Assembly (NCBI RefSeq): GCF_003696215.1
Contig: NZ_RFFG01000009.1
Location: 62,001-126,000, forward strand
DNA length: 64,000 nt
Source: Actinomadura harenae
Lineage (GTDB): Bacteria; Actinomycetota; Actinomycetes; Streptosporangiales; Streptosporangiaceae
Direction: 5' to 3'
A program made the translations under genes and the position numbers. A model generated the notes under the pieces. The model was not told where the DNA came from, did no database searches, and saw nothing but the letters and a program-made list of their open reading frames with translations. The stretch's first letter is position 1. Each line of letters begins with the position of its first letter. Positions 53,342 through 62,596 of the stretch are shown in pieces.

Positions 53342-54625
53342 TCAGAGGGCTCGCTTGAAGGCGACGGAGACGTTGTGGCCTCCGAAGCCGAAGGAGTTGT
53401 TGAGGGCGGCCGCGGGGCCGTCCGGGATCTTGCGGGGCTCGCCGCGGACGATGTCGAGGTCGACCTCGTCGTCGAGGTCCTCGACGTTCGCGGTCGGCGG
53501 GACGAGGCCCTCGCGCAGGGTGAGGATGGTGATCACCGACTCCAGGGCGCCAGCGCCGCCGAGGATGTGGCCGGTCATGGACTTGGTTCCGGTGACGGTG
53601 ATGTTCTTGGCCGCGTCGCCCAGCGCCGCCTTGATGGAGTTGAGCTCGGCGACGTCGCCGGACGGCGTGGACGTGGCGTGCGCGTTGACGTGCACGATGT
53701 CCTCGGGCTTCAGGTCGGCGTTGTCCAGGGCCCGGCGCATCGCCTTGGCCTGGCCGGCGCCGCTCGGGTCCGGCAGGACGATGTCGTAGGAGTCGCCGGA
53801 GTAGCCGCAGCCGGCCGCGATCGCGTGGATCGTCGCGCCGCGCTTGCGCGCGTGCTCCTCCGACTCGAGGATCATGACGGCCGCGCCCTCGCCGAGGACG
53901 AATCCGTCGCGGTTCTTGTCGTACGGGCGGGACGCCCGCTCGGGCTCCTCGTTGCGGGTCGACATCGCCCGCATCACGCCGAACGAGGCCATCTGCAGCG
54001 GGTGGATGCACGCCTCCGTGCCACCGCAGATCACCATGTCGGCCCGGCCCGTCCGGATCATGTCGATCGCGTACCCGACGGCCTCGGCGGACGAGGCGCA
54101 CGCGCTGACCAGGGCGTGCGAGCCCGCGGTCGCACCGTACTCGATGCCGACGTGCCCGGACGCGCCGTTCGGCATCAGCATCGGGACGGTGAAGGGCGAG
54201 ACCCGCGACCAGCCCTTCTCCAGGTACGTGGCGTAGCTGCCGAGGGCCGAGTGCAGGCCGCCGATGCCGGTCGAGAGCACGACGCCGAGTCGCTCGCCGT
54301 CCATCTCGAAGCCGTCGGCCTCCGCCTCGTAGCCCTTCTTGGTGCGGTTCTTCAGGCCGGCGTGCAGCCACGCCTCCTTGGCCGCGATCAGCGCGATGGC
54401 CTGGCAGCGGTCGAGACGACGTAGCGTCTGCTTCGGCATGACCTCGGACGGATCGACGGCGAGCTGCGCGGCGAACCGCACGGGCAGCTCCTCGACGCCC
54501 TCCCAGTCAAGCTTCCGCACCCCGGACCGACCGGCGAGCAGCGCGGACCAGGTCGACGGCACGTCGCCGCCGAGCGGGGTCGTGGCACCGAGGCCGGTCA
54601 CGACGACGGTGGTCTTGTTGCTCAT
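53342..54625 (-). CDS. fabF: Beta-ketoacyl-ACP synthase II
   Basis: The 427-residue protein is a KAS II: TTVVVTGLGATTPLGGDVPS at the N-terminus, catalytic Cys176 in LVSACASSAEAVGYAI, His in HVNAHATSTPSGDVAE, Lys/His in TKSMTGHILGGAGALES, and the C-terminal NNSFGFGGHNVSVAFKR. It elongates acyl-ACP with malonyl-ACP. It is last in the fabD-fabH-acpP-fabF order; a 217-bp gap with a large hairpin separates it from acpP, so its level may be set separately. Confidence 0.97.
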   Translation of the reverse strand: MSNKTTVVVTGLGATTPLGGDVPSTWSALLAGRSGVRKLDWEGVEELPVRFAAQLAVDPSEVMPKQTLRRLDRCQAIALIAAKEAWLHAGLKNRTKKGYEAEADGFEMDGERLGVVLSTGIGGLHSALGSYATYLEKGWSRVSPFTVPMLMPNGASGHVGIEYGATAGSHALVSACASSAEAVGYAIDMIRTGRADMVICGGTEACIHPLQMASFGVMRAMSTRNEEPERASRPYDKNRDGFVLGEGAAVMILESEEHARKRGATIHAIAAGCGYSGDSYDIVLPDPSGAGQAKAMRRALDNADLKPEDIVHVNAHATSTPSGDVAELNSIKAALGDAAKNITVTGTKSMTGHILGGAGALESVITILTLREGLVPPTANVEDLDDEVDLDIVRGEPRKIPDGPAAALNNSFGFGGHNVSVAFKRAL

Positions 54626-54661
54626 GGTGTGAGTGCTCCTTGCGTAACTGGGGGGTGGCGA

Positions 54662-54709
54662 CGGCGCGCCGACGGAACCTCGCGGTCCGTCCGGGGTGTC
54701 GGCGCGCCG
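54662..54709. promoter_or_regulatory. Large hairpin between acpP and fabF
   Basis: A perfect 12-bp inverted repeat (54662-54673 with 54698-54709, arm CGGCGCGCCGAC) has a 24-base loop. It lies in the acpP-fabF gap and may be a partial terminator or RNA-processing/stabilising element that lets acpP mRNA exceed fabF mRNA. Confidence 0.65.
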
Positions 54710-54842
54710 CGGCCTGAGACGACGGCGGACGTCATCGCCAGGGACGACGGGTCGCCCTGCCCGTGAGGCGATCGGATCGCTCCGCGGACGGGGCGGAACC
54801 GGTCGTCCCCTGGACGGGACGGCTGGTCGCCCGGTGGACGGG

Positions 54843-55094
54843 TCAGACCGAGAGCTTCTGGACGAAGTCGACGACGTCCTTCACGGTCTTCAGGTTGCGC
54901 AGCTCGTCGTCGGGGATCTCGACCTCGAACTTGTCCTGGGCGGCCACCGCGATCTCTACCATCGACAGCGAGTCGATGTCGAGGTCGTCGATGAAGTTCT
55001 TCTCCGGGGTGACCTCGGCCTTGTCGATGCCGACGATCTCGTCGATGATCTCCGCGAGGCCGGCCAGAATCTGCTCTTCGGTGGCAACTGCCAT
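54843..55094 (-). CDS. acpP: Acyl carrier protein
   Basis: The 83-residue acidic protein has the four-helix ACP pattern and the phosphopantetheine Ser42 in DLDIDSLSMVEIAVA. It carries growing acyl chains among FabD, FabH and FabF. A strong AAGGAGAC-like site precedes ATG 55094. It follows fabH by 51 bases. Confidence 0.97.
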   Translation of the reverse strand: MAVATEEQILAGLAEIIDEIVGIDKAEVTPEKNFIDDLDIDSLSMVEIAVAAQDKFEVEIPDDELRNLKTVKDVVDFVQKLSV

Positions 55095-55145
55095 GATTCG
55101 GTGTCTCCTTAGTGGGATTTCCAGAACGCGAGCGGCTGCCCGCGC

Positions 55146-56117
55146 CTACGGGATCTGGATGACCTGGGCAGCGTAGGACAGTCCCGCGCCGAACCCGACC
55201 AGCAGGGCCGGGGCGCCGGACGGCACGTCGCCGCGTTCGATCATGTGGGCGAGGGCCAGCGGGATGGAGGCCCCCGATGTGTTTCCGGACAGGGTGACAT
55301 CGTCGGCCACGACCGCGTTGGACGCCTTGATCCGGCGCGCGATCAGGTCAACGATACGCAGGTTGGCCTGGTGCGGGACGATCGCGGCCAGGTCGTCCGG
55401 GACGAGTCCGGCCGCCTCGATCGCCTTGAGCGCGGTCGGCGCGACGGCGGTGGTGGCCCAGCGGAAGACCGCCTGGCCCTCCTGCGAGATGTACGCCTTG
55501 CGGTTCTCGATCTGGATCCGCTCGGGCTGGCTGCCGTCGCTGCCCCACACGACCGGGCCGATGCCGGGGGTGTCGGACGGTCCGACGACGGCGGCGCCCG
55601 CGCCGTCCGCGAAGATGATCGCGGTCGAGCGGTCCGTCCAGTCGATCCACTGGGACATCTTCTCCGCGCCGATGACCAGCACGTTCCGCGCGGAACCGAC
55701 GCGGACGGCGGCGTCCGCGGCGGCGAGCGCGTAGCAGAAGCCCGAGCAGGCCGAGTTCACGTCGTACGCGCCGGGCGCCTCGATGCCGAGGCGGTGCGCG
55801 ACGGTCGGCGCCTGGCTCGGCATCGGCGACTCGGCCGAGCAGGTCGCCACGATCACCAGGTCGATGTCGGACGGCCCGAGCCCGCTCGCGGCGAGGGCCT
55901 TGCCGCCCGCCTGGACGGCCATGTCGACGATCGTCTCGTCGTCCTCGGCGATCCGGCGCTCGATGATGCCGACGCGGCTGCGGATCCACTCGTCGCTGGT
56001 GTCCATGACGGCGGCGAGGTCGTGGTTGGTGACGATCTTCGCGGGCTGGTGGTCGCCGAACGCCAGCACCCGGGAGCCGGGCCGGGTCGGGGCGGTGCGC
56101 AGCGTGAGGCCGGTCAT
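55146..56117 (-). CDS. fabH: Beta-ketoacyl-ACP synthase III
   Basis: The 323-residue protein has the KAS III triad: Cys124 in VNSACSGFCYALAAADAAV, His in IVPHQANLRIVDLIARRI, Asn in TLSGNTSGASIPLALA, plus WIRSRVGIIERRI and the end GFGAGLSYAAQV. It starts fatty acid synthesis by condensing an acyl-CoA, in actinomycetes often branched, with malonyl-ACP. ATG 56117 overlaps the fabD stop by 4 nt. Confidence 0.97.
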   Translation of the reverse strand: MTGLTLRTAPTRPGSRVLAFGDHQPAKIVTNHDLAAVMDTSDEWIRSRVGIIERRIAEDDETIVDMAVQAGGKALAASGLGPSDIDLVIVATCSAESPMPSQAPTVAHRLGIEAPGAYDVNSACSGFCYALAAADAAVRVGSARNVLVIGAEKMSQWIDWTDRSTAIIFADGAGAAVVGPSDTPGIGPVVWGSDGSQPERIQIENRKAYISQEGQAVFRWATTAVAPTALKAIEAAGLVPDDLAAIVPHQANLRIVDLIARRIKASNAVVADDVTLSGNTSGASIPLALAHMIERGDVPSGAPALLVGFGAGLSYAAQVIQIP

Positions 56118-57031
56118 GACGTGTGCGCCTTGATCAGCTCGCGGGCCTTGTCCAGGTCGTCCGGGCCCTTCAGGGCGAGCAGCTCGACGCCCTTGAGCTC
56201 GCGGCGGGCCAGCCCGGTCAGGGTGCCCGCGGGCGGCAGCTCGATGATCGCGGTGACGCCCAGCCCGCGCATCGTCTCCATGCACGCGTCCCAGCGGACG
56301 GGCGCGCTGACCTGCGCGACCAGCCGGTCCACGTACTCGCGTCCGGACGCCACGACCGCGCCGTCCCGGTTGGACAGCAGCGTCGACTCGGGGTCCCGGA
56401 CGGACGCGCCGGGCGCGAGCCGGGAGAGGGCCTCGACGGCGGGCGCCATGTGCTCGGTGTGGAACGCGCCGGCGACGGCCAGCGGACGCAGTCGCGCCTT
56501 GGCGGGCGGCTCGTTCGCGAGGGCCTCGAGCTGCGGCATCGTCCCGGCGGCGACGACCTGGCCGGCGCCGTTGACGTTCGCGGGGGTCAGTCCGTGCTTG
56601 TCGATCACGGTGAGCACCTCGTCGGGGTCACCGCCGAGCAGCGCGGTCATGCCGGTCTCGGTGACGGCGGCGGCCTCGGCCATGGCCCGGCCGCGCTCCC
56701 GCACCAGGACCAGCGCGGTCTCGGGGCTCAGCACGCCGGAGATCGCGGCCGCGGCCAGCTCGCCCACGCTGTGCCCGGCGACGGCGTCCGGCCGTCCGCC
56801 CTCGGGGAACAGCTGCTCGTAGGCGGCGAGCGCGGCGGCGACCAGCAGCGGCTGCGCCACCGCGGTGTCGCGGATCTCCTCGGCGTCCGCGGTCGTCCCG
56901 TAGCGCACCAGGTCGAGACCGGTCACCGCGGACCACCAGGTCAACCGGTCCGCGACGCCGGGCACCTCCAGCCACGGCTCGAGAAAACCGGGGGTCTGGG
57001 CGCCCTGCCCGGGCGAAGCGAGGAGAATCAC
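56114..57031 (-). CDS. fabD: Malonyl-CoA:ACP transacylase
   Basis: The 305-residue protein has SPGQGAQTPGFL, the nucleophile Ser88 in AVAGHSVGELAAAAIS, the arginine in VLVRERGRAMAEAA and His in AVAGAFHTEHMAP. It loads malonyl groups on AcpP. GTG 57031 is chosen because the MILLASPGQG start is the family's usual beginning; the open frame upstream is not protein-like. It is the first gene of the fab operon, just downstream of the PucR-type regulator. Confidence 0.95.
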   Translation of the reverse strand: MILLASPGQGAQTPGFLEPWLEVPGVADRLTWWSAVTGLDLVRYGTTADAEEIRDTAVAQPLLVAAALAAYEQLFPEGGRPDAVAGHSVGELAAAAISGVLSPETALVLVRERGRAMAEAAAVTETGMTALLGGDPDEVLTVIDKHGLTPANVNGAGQVVAAGTMPQLEALANEPPAKARLRPLAVAGAFHTEHMAPAVEALSRLAPGASVRDPESTLLSNRDGAVVASGREYVDRLVAQVSAPVRWDACMETMRGLGVTAIIELPPAGTLTGLARRELKGVELLALKGPDDLDKARELIKAHTS

Positions 57032-57100
57032 GCGATCCAGCGTGCCGGGTGCGCCGCCTCCCTGCCGATGCGGAAGCACACGAACTTTGGTCCGGACGCT

Positions 57101-57117
57101 TTGTACGACCTCTACAA
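57101..57117. promoter_or_regulatory. TTGTA-N7-TACAA inverted repeat before fabD
   Basis: TTGTACGACCTCTACAA has perfect 5-bp arms and a 7-base centre, 70 bp upstream of fabD and 42 bp past the regulator stop. Its place suits an operator for the FasR-like protein encoded next door, or a promoter element. Confidence 0.45.
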
Positions 57118-57158
57118 CCCCCGATTCCGGACACACCGCCCGCGGGGTGCCGGCACGG

Positions 57159-58340
57159 TCAGGAACGGGTCGGGCGACGGGAGAACCGGCCGAGGGCGAG
57201 GGCGATGCGGAGCGTGAAGGCGTTGCGTCCGTCCGTCGGCGCCAGCCCGGTCAGCTCGGTGACGCGCCGCAGCCGGTACCGGACGGTGTTGGGGTGCACG
57301 AAAAGGAGTCGCGCCGTCGCTTCCAGTGACGAACCCTGCTCCAGGTAGGTCGTGAGAGTGTCCAGGAGCGGCGCGCCCGCGTCGCACATCGGGTCGTAGA
57401 CATGATCGACCAGGTGGCGGCGGGCGACGTCGTCGCCGTCGAGGGCGCGCTCGGCGAGCAGCTCGTCCGAGGGGACGGGACGGGGCGCGTCCGGCCAGCC
57501 CGCGGCGGCGCGCAGCCCCGCGAGCGCTGACCGGGCGGACAGCGGCGAATCGTAGAGATCACCGACGGTCGGGCCGACGACGACCGGGCCGGGACCGCAC
57601 TTGGCGGCGATGTGCCGGGCCGCGACCAGCGCGTCCTCGGTGCCGCCGACGACCACGACCACACGGCTGCCCTGGACGCCGGCGAGCGCGTCCACCCGGG
57701 CGCGGCGCGCGGCCAGCTGCATCTGGTCGATGGTGACCTCGGGCTCCTCGTCCTCGGGGGTGAAGCCCGCGATCACCGTGACCGGCTTGGCCGTCCAGCC
57801 GAGCGCGGCGGCCCACGAGTGCATCCCGTCGTCCACCTCGCCGCGCAGGACGGCGTTGACGACGAGCGCCTCCAGCCGGGCGTCCCACGCGGCGCGCGTC
57901 TCGGCGGCCTGCGCGTACACCTGCGCCGCGCCGAACGCGACGTCCCGCGTGTAGCGCAGGATCGCCTCGCGGAGCTGGGCCTCGCCGCCGGGCGCGGCCA
58001 GCTCCTCCAGCCGGGTCTCCACCACGTCGATGATCACCCGGACCATGTCGATGGTGTGCCGCAGCTTGATCGACCGCATCAGCTCCCGCGGCGCGGTGCC
58101 GAACACCTCGGCGGCGATGGCCGGCTTGGCCGACTCGCCGCTGCCGAACCACTCCACGAACGCCGCGATGCCGGCCTGCGCGACCAGCCCGATCCACGAC
58201 CGCTGATCGGCCGGCATGCGCCGGAACCAGGGAAGCTGCTCCTCCATACTGGCGAGCGCCGCCGTGCCGAACGTCCCCATCGCCTTCTCGAGCCGCTTGG
58301 TGGTCTGCTCGCGGAGCGCCGCGTCGCTGGTGCTGTCCAC
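57159..58340 (-). CDS. PucR/CdaR-type regulator of fatty acid synthesis (FasR-like)
   Basis: The 393-residue protein has a helical N-terminal domain (EEQLPWFRRMPADQRSWIGL, AAFVEWFGSG), a GGDEF-like middle and the C-terminal PucR helix-turn-helix (LLDTLTTYLEQGSSLEATAR, LLFVHPNTVRYRLRRVTELT, DGRNAFTLRIALALGRF). Its position directly upstream of fabD on the same strand is that of Streptomyces FasR, an activator of the fab operon. GTG 58340 is the likely start. The palindrome at 57101-57117 is a candidate target. Confidence 0.9.
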   Translation of the reverse strand: MDSTSDAALREQTTKRLEKAMGTFGTAALASMEEQLPWFRRMPADQRSWIGLVAQAGIAAFVEWFGSGESAKPAIAAEVFGTAPRELMRSIKLRHTIDMVRVIIDVVETRLEELAAPGGEAQLREAILRYTRDVAFGAAQVYAQAAETRAAWDARLEALVVNAVLRGEVDDGMHSWAAALGWTAKPVTVIAGFTPEDEEPEVTIDQMQLAARRARVDALAGVQGSRVVVVVGGTEDALVAARHIAAKCGPGPVVVGPTVGDLYDSPLSARSALAGLRAAAGWPDAPRPVPSDELLAERALDGDDVARRHLVDHVYDPMCDAGAPLLDTLTTYLEQGSSLEATARLLFVHPNTVRYRLRRVTELTGLAPTDGRNAFTLRIALALGRFSRRPTRS

Positions 58341-59064
58341 CCGTCCAGAGTGCCACCTCGAACGTGATGAATCGGCCCCGCCACCCTCACCCGAACCCCC
58401 CGGCGACCCCTGTACCGCCGAGTAACCACGAAGCGCCCGCTCTCCCGAGAGCCACCCGCCCGTAGCTCCCGACCCCCGCCCGACCAGCCAAACCTTCCTT
58501 CCTCCAAGTCCCGTGGCCCATGTCCCCCGCGATCTGCCCTCCCGCCCCCACCACATCCGCATGCCCCTGTCAACGGCCAAAGCCACAGCAGCCGGGCGAA
58601 TTGCTAGAGATCAACACCACGTAGAGGCGCTCCAGCCTCGACCGCCGGCACCTCCGCCGAACCCGGCCCCACCTATGCGGCGATGCCGGCCGCGACGGCG
58701 GCGGAGTGCTCGGCCGGGAACTGGCGGCCATCCGCCTGGTGGAATCCGCACCTTTCGGGCGTCGCGTCCGTTGGGGAGCATGGCGAATGCCGCGCCCTGC
58801 CAGCCCATCCGACGGGTGAGGAGATTGGTTCTCGGCGCGGACGGCGCGCACAGCATGCGCTGTGCCCTCGCGCCCGTGCGGTTCGATGCCAGTGCAGTGC
58901 CTAGGGTCCTGAACCCGTGCGGCCCGTGTGGCCTGGCGTTTCGCGCCCGCGTGGCCTGCTGTCCCGCGCCTGTGCGGCTCTGAGGTGGTCGGCAGGCGGC
59001 CGCCCTGCGGGGCCGGTTGCCGGTGGGGGCCAGGATTCCGGGGGCGTGTGGGCGGTGGGGTGGG
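58341..59064. other. Intergenic stretch without a supported gene
   Basis: These 724 bases contain only arginine-, serine- and proline-rich chance frames on both strands. Degenerate repeats of the type CCCGTGCGGC/CCGTGTGGCC are visible at about 58915-58980. The regulator promoter should lie near 58345-58400. No RNA gene is recognisable. Confidence 0.6.
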
Positions 59065-60129
59065 TCAGCCGGTGGTGACGTCGGTGGGACGGCCCAGGGC
59101 GATGTAGGTCAGGTTGCGCAGGGACGGGGAGCCCGGGGCCAGGTAGTCGCTGTGGCCGGCGCGTCCGGCCTGGAAGACGCGGGCGCCGAAGCCGCGGGAG
59201 ACCGGGTCGGGGCCGAGTCCGAGGCCGAAGATGCGGACGTGCGGGACGTCCTCCATCCAGTCGGTGGCGCCGCGGCCCGCCCAGACGCGGGCGCTGGTGC
59301 CGAGGGCGGCGGCGGTCCAGGCGGTGGTGCCGGGGCTGCCGAACAGGGCGATGTCGGAGACCTTGCGCCAGGCGGGAGCGCCGGGGCCCTTGCCCTCCAT
59401 GGCGGCGCGGCCGCAGACGACCGAGCCGTAGCTGTGGCAGAGCAGGCCCACCTGGGCGGACGGGTTGACGCGGTGCACGCCGACGAGGAACTGCCGCAGC
59501 TCGACCGCGCCGCGCTCGGCGCGCGTGTCGGTGAGGATGTCGCTGCTGAACGTCTTGGGGGCGGCGTAGCCGAGCCAGGCGACGACGGCGAGGTCGCTGC
59601 CGGGGGAGGTCCGCCGGGCCTCGTCGTAGACGGCGCGGGCACCGCCTCCGGGGGACGCCCAGGCGCGTCCGGCGCGGGAGTCGAAGCCCGCGATCGTGGA
59701 GTCGGCGCCGGGGACGAGGACCGCGACGCGGCGGGCGTGCGCGAGATCGCCGATGACCTCGACGGCCTGGCCGCGGCCGCGGGGGTCCACGGAGAGGAAG
59801 CGCCGGTCCGGCTGGAGGAAGGACGTCAGGGCGCGGGCCCGGTCGGTGTCGCCGACGTCGCGCGCGGTCTTCAGCGCCTTCGCGATCGTCACCCGCTCGG
59901 CCGCGTAGCGGGCGTCGAGGGTGCCCGGCGACAGGACCGGAACGGGACCCGGCTTGGCATAGGGATCGGCGTGTCCGGTTCCGGCCGTGGTGAGCAGGAC
60001 ACCGCCCGCGAGGACGGTGCAGGCCGCCAGCCGCCGCAGCGGGTGCCTGCGGCGGTGCGGACGTCCGGCGGGCCCGTGGCCGGCGGACTTCTCATGAGAA
60101 GACTGCGGCGTCTCGGAAGACTGCGGCAT
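59065..60129 (-). CDS. Secreted DUF1023-type alpha/beta hydrolase, copy 1
   Basis: The 354-residue protein has a basic N-terminus, a signal segment (LAACTVLAGGVLLTTAGTGH, cleavage near GHA/DP) and a DUF1023 alpha/beta-hydrolase domain: FLSVDPRGRGQAVEVIGDLA, VAVLVPGADSTIAGFD, VVAWLGYAAPKTFSSDILTD, nucleophile Ser in LLCHSYGSVVCGRAA, LFGSPGTT and a C-terminal GHSDYLAPGSPSLRNLTYIA containing the His. It resembles the hydrolase at 61646 along its whole length. Substrate unknown; probably an ester outside the cell. Confidence 0.9.
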   Translation of the reverse strand: MPQSSETPQSSHEKSAGHGPAGRPHRRRHPLRRLAACTVLAGGVLLTTAGTGHADPYAKPGPVPVLSPGTLDARYAAERVTIAKALKTARDVGDTDRARALTSFLQPDRRFLSVDPRGRGQAVEVIGDLAHARRVAVLVPGADSTIAGFDSRAGRAWASPGGGARAVYDEARRTSPGSDLAVVAWLGYAAPKTFSSDILTDTRAERGAVELRQFLVGVHRVNPSAQVGLLCHSYGSVVCGRAAMEGKGPGAPAWRKVSDIALFGSPGTTAWTAAALGTSARVWAGRGATDWMEDVPHVRIFGLGLGPDPVSRGFGARVFQAGRAGHSDYLAPGSPSLRNLTYIALGRPTDVTTG

Positions 60130-60153
60130 GCTGGCCTTTCTACCGGTTGCCGG

Positions 60154-61653
60154 TCAATGCTCGGAGCACCCAGTGGTCGTCTTGCGTGTTCCGAGGGCCC
60201 CCTCCGGGCCGTCCGTTCCCTTGATGAGATGACCGGGACGGCTGATCGGTTGGACCCGGACGCGTTGTTCGAACCGGCGTGCCAGGGACCACAGCCCCGC
60301 CAGGACGGCGCCGAACACGGGGATCCAGACCAACCGGTGGAGGACCCACCCGGGATGGTCGGGTGCGTCGAGCAAACCTGGGACCGTACTGGTGATCCTG
60401 GTCACAAGAGCTGAAACGGCCAGCAGCGCGGATTGGTGCCAGAGGAAGACCGTCATCGCCGAGAGGTTCACCAGGGCGACCCCCGCCCACGCCACCGGAC
60501 GTCTCATCAGCCGGGTCAGCGGCCCCCGTAGGAGCAGCGCTCCGCCGCACTGTGCGAGCCCGAACGCCACGGACGCGAGCGTCGGCGGCGACAGGTTCGA
60601 GACCGCCTGTCCGGGCACTCCCACCATGCTCGCCGGATACCCGCCGAACACCACGAGCGCGATCGTCGCCGCGCTCCCGCCGACGAGCAGCCCCAGGCTC
60701 CCCAGCCGCCCGCGCGCCCAGGCCAGGAGCGCCGAGCCCCAGGACCCGCCTTCCACGCCCCTGACCAGGCATTCCGAGCTCCTGGACCCGCCTTCCCCCT
60801 GGGGGGACCTCACGCGCCGGGACCCGCCGTCCGACGACGTGGTGGGTGGGCCGGCGACGTGTCGAGACGAGTCGGGTGGGCTTGTGGCGGCCCGGGGCGG
60901 GGTGGGCCGGCGGGGGGTGAAGGAGCCCTGGGACCAGGCCACGCCCAGCGTGAAGGGGACGAGCCAGGCGGACGCGACGGTGAGCCAGCCGATCGCCTGC
61001 GGAGCGCCCAGGCCGAAGCGGGCGAGATCGACCAGCGCCGTGATCGCGATCGGAGCCGCCGTGCTCCAGACGCCCCAGCGGCGGACGGCCCTCACCACGA
61101 GCGGGGTGAGCGCGGTGAGCCCGATGAACACCAGCAGGAACCACAGGGGGGCGAGGACCAGGTTGATCAGCGCGACGATCGTCCTGCCCGGATAACCGGC
61201 GAGGACCAGCAGGGGGACGGCCGCCAACCACACCGCGAGCAGCGCGGGCACCGGCGCTATCAGGCGGATGAGGCGTCGGGTGAACCATGTTCGATACGAG
61301 TCCCGCTCCTGTGGGTGGGAGTCGGTGGTGCGGGGGTGGCCGCGGGCGGCGGTGTAGCCGCCTATGAGGAAGAAGATCGCGAGGGTTTGGAAGAGCCAGC
61401 TGATCGGGGTGAGGGCGGGCATCGTGGCCAGGGGGCTCGCCGTGTGGAGGACGCCGCCGGTGTTGACCAGGGCGGTGACCAGCCAGTGGCCGAGGACGAC
61501 GCCGAGGATGGCCAGGGCGCGCAGGGCGTCCACGGCGCGGTCGCGGGTGTCGGGGGTGGTCGCCTCGATCAAGGTGACCAGGCTCGGCCGGGGCTCGGAG
61601 AGGCGGCGGTAGCGCTCGGCGTGCCAGGCGGGGAGCGCGGGTTGCTCAGCCAT
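60154..61653 (-). CDS. Integral membrane acyltransferase (acyltransferase 3-like)
   Basis: The 499-residue protein begins with a cytoplasmic head, then RDRAVDALRALAILGVVLGH, the acyltransferase-3 start with 'RalailgVv..H', and about ten membrane segments (LFQTLAIFFLIGGYTAA, LLAVWLAAVPLLVLAGYPG, PLWFLLVFIGLTALTPLVV, and others). A Ser/Gly/Pro/Arg-rich insert of about 70 residues (near 255-325) splits the membrane region. It would acylate a glycan or lipid head group across the membrane. ATG 61653 overlaps the upstream hydrolase stop by 8 nt. Confidence 0.86.
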   Translation of the reverse strand: MAEQPALPAWHAERYRRLSEPRPSLVTLIEATTPDTRDRAVDALRALAILGVVLGHWLVTALVNTGGVLHTASPLATMPALTPISWLFQTLAIFFLIGGYTAARGHPRTTDSHPQERDSYRTWFTRRLIRLIAPVPALLAVWLAAVPLLVLAGYPGRTIVALINLVLAPLWFLLVFIGLTALTPLVVRAVRRWGVWSTAAPIAITALVDLARFGLGAPQAIGWLTVASAWLVPFTLGVAWSQGSFTPRRPTPPRAATSPPDSSRHVAGPPTTSSDGGSRRVRSPQGEGGSRSSECLVRGVEGGSWGSALLAWARGRLGSLGLLVGGSAATIALVVFGGYPASMVGVPGQAVSNLSPPTLASVAFGLAQCGGALLLRGPLTRLMRRPVAWAGVALVNLSAMTVFLWHQSALLAVSALVTRITSTVPGLLDAPDHPGWVLHRLVWIPVFGAVLAGLWSLARRFEQRVRVQPISRPGHLIKGTDGPEGALGTRKTTTGCSEH

Positions 61654-62596
61654 GGGTCACCTCCGCGTCCTGGTGCAGGGCGATGCGGGTGAGGTTGGCC
61701 AGCGGGGTCGAGTCCGGCTTGAGGTAGGCGCTGTGCTGGCCGCCTCCGGCGTCGAAGCGCCGCGCGCCGAACGCGGGCGAGAGCGGGTCGCGGCCGAAGC
61801 CGACACCGAACAGCCGGGCGTGGGGGAGGAAGCGCGTCCAGTCGGCGTGGGAGCGGCCCGCCCACACCTGAGCGGACGGGAAGATCTGCCGTGCCGAGTC
61901 CGCCGTGGTGCCGGGGCTGCCGAACAGCGCGACCTCGTCCACGGGCAGCGGCCCGGCCTTGCCCGCGCGGCCGCAGACGACCGAGCCGTAGCTGTGGCAG
62001 AGCAGGGCGATCCCGGCGCGTGCGTTGAGGCGGTGCACGTCCGTGACCAGGCCGCGCAGGGCGGTGGCGGCCGGGCGGGCACGGCCGTCGGTGAGGATGT
62101 CGGCGCTGAGCGTCGACGGGGAGGCGTAGCCGAGCCAGGCGATCACCGCGAGCCGGGTGCCGGGAGCCTCCTGCCGGGCCCGCTCGGCCAGGGACCGCGC
62201 GCCGCCGCCCGCCCACTTCCAGGAGTCGAAGTTGGTGAGCAGCCCGTCCGCGCCCGGGACGACGACCGCGACCCGGTCGGCCCGCGCCAGGTCGCCGAGC
62301 ACCTCGACCGCCCGGCCCGACCCGCGCGCGTCGAAGGACAGGAAGCTGCGGCCTGGCGACAGGAACCGGGCCAGCGCCCGCGCGCGGCCCCCGTCATGCG
62401 CGCGCTCGGCGGTGGTGCGCGCGGTCTCGATCTGGTCGTGGACGGCCGCGTACCGCGCGGTCAGCGTTCCGGCGGTCAGGCCCGGCAGCGGGCCGGGCGC
62501 GGCGTACGGATCGGGGACGCGCCCGGCCGCCGCGGTCGATCCGGCCACGGCCAGCACGGCGACGGCCGCGGCGCTCCGGCGTCCGATGATCCGCAT
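61646..62596 (-). CDS. Secreted DUF1023-type alpha/beta hydrolase, copy 2
   Basis: The 316-residue paralogue of the 59065 gene has a signal peptide (RRSAAAVAVLAVAGSTAAAG), FLSFDARGSGRAVEVLGDLA, VAVVVPGADGLLTNFD, VIAWLGYASPSTLSADILTD, Ser in LLCHSYGSVVCGRAG, LFGSPGTTADS and a late His in GGQHSAYLKPDSTPLANLTR. It is the first gene of a three-gene unit: hydrolase, acyltransferase, hydrolase. The pairing suggests making and trimming one acyl ester outside the cell, but no substrate is known. Confidence 0.9.
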   Translation of the reverse strand: MRIIGRRSAAAVAVLAVAGSTAAAGRVPDPYAAPGPLPGLTAGTLTARYAAVHDQIETARTTAERAHDGGRARALARFLSPGRSFLSFDARGSGRAVEVLGDLARADRVAVVVPGADGLLTNFDSWKWAGGGARSLAERARQEAPGTRLAVIAWLGYASPSTLSADILTDGRARPAATALRGLVTDVHRLNARAGIALLCHSYGSVVCGRAGKAGPLPVDEVALFGSPGTTADSARQIFPSAQVWAGRSHADWTRFLPHARLFGVGFGRDPLSPAFGARRFDAGGGQHSAYLKPDSTPLANLTRIALHQDAEVTHG

